Positions 58,242 through 64,000 of a stretch of 64,000 nucleotides of DNA are shown piece by piece. The stretch lies in the NCBI GenBank assembly GCA_037974665.1, contig CM075772.1, forward strand, positions 40,142,552 through 40,206,551, written 5' to 3'. The notes under the pieces were generated by a model that was not told the origin of the DNA, ran no database searches, and worked only from the letters and a program-made list of their open reading frames with translations. A program made the position numbers and the translations under genes. The first letter of the stretch is position 1; every line of letters begins with the position of its first letter. The DNA is from Ehretia macrophylla. Lineage: Eukaryota; Streptophyta; Magnoliopsida; Boraginales; Ehretiaceae.

Positions 58242-61200
58242 AAGATTAACTTGTTAGAGCGAGGAGATTGGCAGAACTGAGAGTCCTACTACTCTTATCT
58301 ACGGTATAACTTTTCAAACTCTTATCCAATATATCCTTGGGAGGCTTGCTATCTATGGTATCCTCGGTAGGACGATTAATGGCTCTCACCTAGCTATTTC
58401 CCAGTTTTGATCCTATTCGATCGTATAGAATGCTACTATATACCTTAGCTATTCTGCCCTATCAAAGCCCTCTAGGGCAAGGGGATGGACGGACAACAAC
58501 CCCTAAGGGAAAAGCAGAAGCATAAGCACTTAGACTAGATGTCATCCGATATGCGACCAACTGTACTAGTAAACTACCTTGGCTGGTGTTGGCGTATCGT
58601 TTCTAGCTCAATCAAAAAAAGTTTGAGTGAATCTTCCGCAACACCCCCTTCCTTCTAGCTCTTAGCTCGTGGGTACAGCTCATTTCATTGTTGGAAGTTT
58701 AGATTCTTTATCTTCCATGGTTATTAGTTGTTTTGGAGACTCCACCAGTTAGAGTAGTCATTCCTTAATTAATAGTAGTTTGGAAGGTTTCCACCTGATG
58801 GAGTTGAGAAGACTTGGCTAAAAGTAGGCAAGGCTTTCCATGTTGGTTCCCACGATATACCCTGTAGTAATGGTATTTGGGAAACCCAGGGAATATACTA
58901 TTTGAATAAGGTTGGCAGTGCTGACTGCAATCGGGCACAAATTGGTCTAATTGACATAGACCTCTTGTTAGGAGAATTTAGTAGGAATAAAAACATGAAT
59001 GACTCCCTCTACCAAAACGAAATGCTATTCATATGTCAGTATCCCAAAATCTTCTATGTTGTCACGAGCAATTCAGATTCTATCACAACGGATTTTTCCT
59101 CATACGGATCTAAGCTCTCGAAAGTGCCTTTCTTCCCTTGGTTTCAGGAGAGATCCGGCACATCTTCTTTGTAAATCATATGACTTCCTCAAAGTTGAGG
59201 TTCTAAAGCCGATAACCAATCTGCGACTCTTTTTTTCAAAGTATCAACACCAAAAGGGGAATTGTCTTGTCTGATACAAAAGAAGCTCCGGTGCTCTACT
59301 TTTGACGTGCAAAAATGAAAACATTTAGCCGGTTCAAAAGAATAAATAAGATAAGGTGATTGATAAAGCAATCAAACTCATAGGTGTGGAAAACAAGCTG
59401 TATTGCTAAAGGCAGGCAGCTTCACACCAAAAAAGGGTATGTACTCTGGGGATTCTCTTTGGAAACTTTGTAAAAGTGCCTCCGGCAGGAAGGTCTTTGT
59501 CTATAGCCTCTTTGACTTTAGCTTTGACCTTTTCTCTAGGGCTTGTCAAAGTTTTGGGCTCTTCTTTCCGCCCTTTTTCCTGCTCGTACTTTGGTATTCC
59601 CACCTAGCCATATTCATCATTTCCTTAGTGCCTTTCGCCATCTCTACTTCTGACTCTTGGAAGGAACTGCTATCTGATTTAGGAACTTGGGATCTTGTAC
59701 CCTTAGCCACTTTGCGGGTGGCTTCACTATCCTCGTCCAAGGAGCCTCAACTCAGGGCAACCTTTCTTGCTCGCTTTGCCACTTTCTTTCATTGTCTTCG
59801 TTTAGATCTTTTTACGAGTTGCTAAGTATAGGGTTGTGTGACTGGGCTTAAGAAAGGGAAGGACCTGCTATTCAATAGCGATTAACTAGCTGCTCACTTG
59901 AACAACCAAACAACTTTTCTTTCAAATCAAAAGTAGCCACTAGTGGAGTTAGCCAATTCTATTTCTATCCATTACGGGCATAAGTTATTCAATCGGCTTC
60001 TTTTATAAGAAGTTGTCTCCAGTTAGCCAGCCAGCAGGAGCTCGTTTATGACTCTCAGGAATCAGTCAATCTTGCCACACTTCCTCCAAGGAGGGGAGGG
60101 CATAGGAAATCTACTACACCACCATTGTTTGAGCTTATATTGCTCATTAGCATCACTAATATCTCTCCACCCATTGGTTTATCCTGCGATTTCTCTTTAC
60201 TGAACCTGGCCAAAGGATTCGTTTTCCAATGTATTGGTTGACAGACCAGTTTACCTTAAGGGTTATTGATATGAGGAAAAGGAAGAGTTTTATTTTTTTG
60301 CTTATAGCATTAGGACAGAATGCTACCAAGGTCATGATAACTGTATTATAGTTCCACTAACATGCATACCTATGAAGCGGATCAATTCAGAAAGAGAGTG
60401 AGAATGCTTGGCTAAGTAGTGATGTTGTCACACTGAAATGTAATGAATGCCACTAATTCTACTATCAGCTTGCTTCTCCTAATGCCAACACCAATCTGAA
60501 GGTCGTTTACGCGCTTAACTTGTATTGGCAACGTCGGCCTATCTATATCCAACGTGAAAGACCAATTTCTTAGTTAGAAGGAAGGCATTCTCAAGACATA
60601 GCTTTCTAATCCAAAATCCCAGCTATTACCTGGTGACCTAGTCACTACTCTTTCTAACAACTGCTCAGCTTCCTAGGGCCTTGTGAAGTTGCTACCCGGA
60701 AAGACCAATGGCAATGGTTTCCTTATAAATAAAAGGTGAAAAGTCTTGTAAAGGAAGCACATACGCTATTCTCTTAAAAGAATCGGTAAATGCATATTCC
60801 TAGACTATCCAATTCCTATTCCTCGAGCTAGAAGGAAGACCTTTTATGTACCACATTCCATCCCCTTCGAGAAGTCATTCAGATTGGCCAACCCTTTCCT
60901 CAGTCGCTTTAGCACGCTTTCTGCCCACTTAGAACAAGGGTGATTCTTGAGATAGTGACTCCCACAGTATTTGATTAGCCCAAAAGCTTATCCTCAATCC
61001 TAGAAATGTGAGTCATAGAGCAAGTTCCATAAAGTGAAAGAGGTGACGTCATTGTAATGTAATAAGAGTTCAAAATAGAATGATCAGCTTGAGTTAACAC
61101 CTTTCGTTCACTAATACTGGTAGAGTAGGAAAAAGTGGCAATGCCTAATGGAATGTATACGCATGCGAGCTTGGTTGCCAAGTATAGTAATGATAGCAAT

Positions 61201-64000
61201 TTCGTCCCTTTCATCTAAAAATGAATAGGTTAAAACAACAATTTTCCCCTTACTACTGTTGGAACACTTGAGTTCAAGCTTGAAGAAGTTCAGTGCGATA
61301 AGAGCTTACACCGGTCAAAGGTTGCCGGCCCCGCAAGGTATTATTAAAAATCTTTTTGGTCCCGTCGCTTTATCGCTCATATCAACAGATTTCCTTTTGA
61401 AATAGAAAAGTAGAGTTCTACCCTTGTTCATTCAGTCAAATCGGATCCGTCACGAGATGGATAATATAAGCTAGGTTTCGCCAGACAATTGTGTTTCTCT
61501 CCCGAGAGGATTACTCCCCCCTTGGCCTAGCCTAACCCTAACAGTTCTATAGCCTCTACCTATTGAGTTGCTTCTCTTGGGGTTCAAGAGTTGCTTTCAG
61601 CACTAGGACTTCCATTATATATTGGACAGAGTGCTGCTTTCACAGCCCTTGATTGAGATCAGAGTCTCATCACGAACTCATAAAGATGCTGATCAACCTC
61701 TCTTTAGTAATAGGGAAGTTTATGACTAATAAACTTCCTGCAATTTAATTCCCTTAAGCACTTCAGGCCAGCCCTATGGGTTGTCCTGTGATGAAGAATC
61801 ACTTAGAAGATGAGAATGAAGCTAGTCACGAAGCTTAGTCATAGGTGACAGTCTGATCCCGATGCCACTATTGCCTATTGGCTTTACTTTAATAGAATAT
61901 ATTCGACTGTAAGTGAAGCGACCCTTGACTCTGAAAAAGAAAAGGGCAAGCAAGGCAAAGCAAAGACAGAGCTTAAATAGTTCCCTCCTCAACAAGTTAG
62001 CGCATAGCGCGATGCACTAGTTTTGAGGTCATCGATGAACCATGTTGGCTTCGTCAGTAGGGCACCTCAAGAGTCCTGCTACTCTTACCTCATTTCCTTG
62101 CCTCGGTGTCTTCTATGCGAATATGCTATACTACCATCAGTATCAAAGCGTCGCACTTCTAGGTCCGCAAGCAAGGGCGGTGGGGAAGAAAGCGCATTGC
62201 GTGATTCGTCAAGCTGTAGGGTGAGTAGGATTACTGAAATATTGACTTACGCGGGTCCAACTGACCAACCAAGCATTAAGCAGCGCACATAGGAAAGTCG
62301 GTCCAACCTGTAATATCCTTCTTGATTGATCTTAGTATCGAATCGACAAATTCAACGCTTTAGCTTTAGCCTCATTTTTCGATCAAGAGAACGTCAGTTT
62401 AAGATCCCATTTGAATTAACAAACAGGAGCCCTCTTTTTCTATAAAAAATGGGAAGGTTACTGATTGACATGCCAGCAGGGAAGCGAGAAAGAAGGCTAA
62501 TTTCACTGTTTGCTAGCTAGTGGCATTAGCGTCTGACGCTGGTACGAAGAGTAGAGCGAAGGTCAGTGGGGAGAGACTTTCTAGACTAGATATTGAGTAC
62601 TATTCTAGAATTGGGGAAATAGTGATTCGCTCCTAAGCCTAACTCAAACTCATTCAGAAAGTCTAGCTCGATCGATCACATGTTAGTTGACCCCAAAAAA
62701 ATCAGAGAATTGCCTCCTTGAGACCCAAAATGCATCCCTTCTCTTGGGTCTGGGCAAGTAAGTTTAGCTACTTTCCCTGTCAGTGGATCTTAATAAGACG
62801 TAAAAAAAGATTACTTCGCTTGTTCCGAAGAGGCCAACCAACGTTCTAAAAGTGGATTTCTATGGGGGGAAGCGTCTGAGGATGCCTAGTCTAAGAGGTT
62901 GCTTTCGAAAGTCCATTCCCCTGCTAGCCCAAGGCAGCCTTAGAGAAAGATGGAAGCCCCCCCCCAAGAGTAAAGAGAAGACAGGCCAGTAAAGTCAAAG
63001 GCAAGGTACTGCTTCTCCAACTCCTTTAGGAAAAGGTGTTCTATCTTGACCAAACTATGCATGCACGGGGAAAAAGCTCTAGTGGCTTTCAAGGTGAAAG
63101 TTGCTTATTTCAAAGTCAAATCTCTCTCCCCTTCTCCGGCAACTCTTAGCAATACAGTAACAATAATAGTCATACTCCAAATCAGAATATTATTGAAATC
63201 CCAATAGTCAAGATCTCTCCTCTACACCGCTCTCTCCTGACTGAACTATTGGTGGAAGGCCTAACGATTGCTGTTGAGAAAAGGAATTGTTTGATTCAGA
63301 CGATTCATTCACATTAGATGCAATGCAGGATAGAGGCTATTTGAAGGAAGAATGCGCTCTTAGTAGTAATCCCTATCCTATGCAGAAGATGATATGTGGC
63401 ATTCAACTGAATAAAGATGGCATGAAGACGATTGCTGCTCTCATTGCTTAGCTTGTGGGAAACTAGCTCTTATAAGAGAAACCTTTCTCTTATTTATATA
63501 CGATGCTATGTCTGAGAATCCAAGATCAGACTTATTTTTGTCTTGCTCTTGCCTTGTTAATGGACGAGTAAGAAATCTTTTTCCCTTGCTGGTGTCAGGT
63601 GCAGATGGAATTGAATTAGAAGACATAAAATCTATTTCATCAGCTCTGGGGCTTTCAGGAAGAGAAGTAGGCAAAAAGCAACTCTCCTAACCGGTACTGG
63701 GGGTGGTGTCATAGACGTAAGCATTGTTGCTGGAAGGAGTAAGGACTCAAAGCCCAAAGTCAGTTGCTGGTGGTTCATTAAGTTAATCAAATTCATCCAA
63801 TAAGTAAGAAGATGCACTAATCACACCTGATGTACGCTTACTTTCACAAGTAGTCAAAGAGACTTTCGTAAACAAAGTGTGCAGTTCTCACCCTCAAGTC
63901 AGTAGTCATTGCGAGTATGGGGGTCATAATTTTCCTTGATCTAGCACTTGTTCATGCATCTGTCACCGTTGCAGGTAAAATTACAGAGGAATGAGGAGGG
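58242..64000. other. Mitochondrial-type spacer, nothing identified
   Basis: Same base style as the other mitochondrial-type spacers. The longest frame, 59403-59825 (140 codons, plus), lies opposite Lys/Glu-rich minus-strand frames, and neither shows a known domain. Frames at 58902-59174, 60975-61214, 62023-62292 and 63441-63674 are also unrecognised. No tRNA or rRNA was seen. Confidence 0.35.

Noticed and set aside
57910-58257. 115-codon plus-strand frame
   Set aside because: It lies in the 3' part of the solo LTR at 55769-58236 and has a counterpart in the related LTR at 46931-47131; it is LTR sequence and not a gene.
59403-59825. 140-codon frame as a membrane protein
   Set aside because: It is Phe/Leu/Ser-rich because it lies opposite a Lys/Glu-rich stretch on the other strand; neither strand shows a known motif or start context.
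9098-64000. An active mitochondrial chromosome
   Set aside because: All recognised organelle genes are broken with a deamination-like pattern, and solo LTRs with target duplications interrupt the sequence. A duplicated dead segment inside a true mitochondrial genome is less likely but not fully excluded.

Overview
This window looks like plant nuclear DNA made mostly of an old, large insertion of mitochondrial DNA (a NUMT), later hit by Ty3/gypsy LTR retrotransposons. The mitochondrial part is recognised from nad1 exon d, nad1 intron 4 with matR inside it, nad1 exon e, a bacterial-type tRNA-Cys gene known from angiosperm mitochondria, a mitovirus fossil, a plastid ycf2 fragment, and decayed LINE, copia and gypsy scraps. 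That mixture is typical of the spacer DNA of flowering-plant mitochondria. Every host gene I can recognise is broken. Many of the breaks are the change expected from deamination of methylated cytosine (CGA to TGA, TGG to TAG), which points to long residence in a methylated nuclear genome. Three LTRs stand alone with perfect 5-bp target duplications, as expected from integrase-mediated insertion into nuclear chromatin followed by LTR-LTR recombination.

Layout. 1-7116: a Tekay/Del-type Ty3/gypsy element on the minus strand, running off the left edge, with gag-pol, primer binding site and 5' LTR. It sits inside the LTR of a second element (7117-9097). 9098-38570: mitochondrial-type DNA with a mitovirus RdRp fossil (13.6-14.2 kb), a pseudo tRNA-Cys (15.7 kb), a LINE remnant (17.0-18.7 kb), the nad1 exon d - matR - exon e block (22.3-26.2 kb), a gypsy scrap (30.3 kb) and two copia scraps (31.2 and 35.1 kb). 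38571-42493: solo LTR. 42832-44230: a Tat/Ogre-type gypsy scrap next to the plastid ycf2 fragment. 46890-50235: solo LTR with an internal 417-bp tandem duplication. 50241-55763: mitochondrial-type spacer with one unidentified reading frame. 55769-58236: solo LTR in the opposite orientation, closely related to the previous one. 58242-64000: spacer in which I recognise nothing.

No intact host gene is visible, and I expect no functional gene product from the nad1, matR, ycf2 or tRNA copies. The order of events I infer is: copia, gypsy, LINE, mitovirus and plastid DNA entered the mitochondrial genome; a large piece of that genome moved to the nucleus; the copied genes decayed by C-to-T change; LTR elements inserted, and some were reduced to solo LTRs. 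All identifications come from reading the sequence and remembered family signatures; no alignment search was run.
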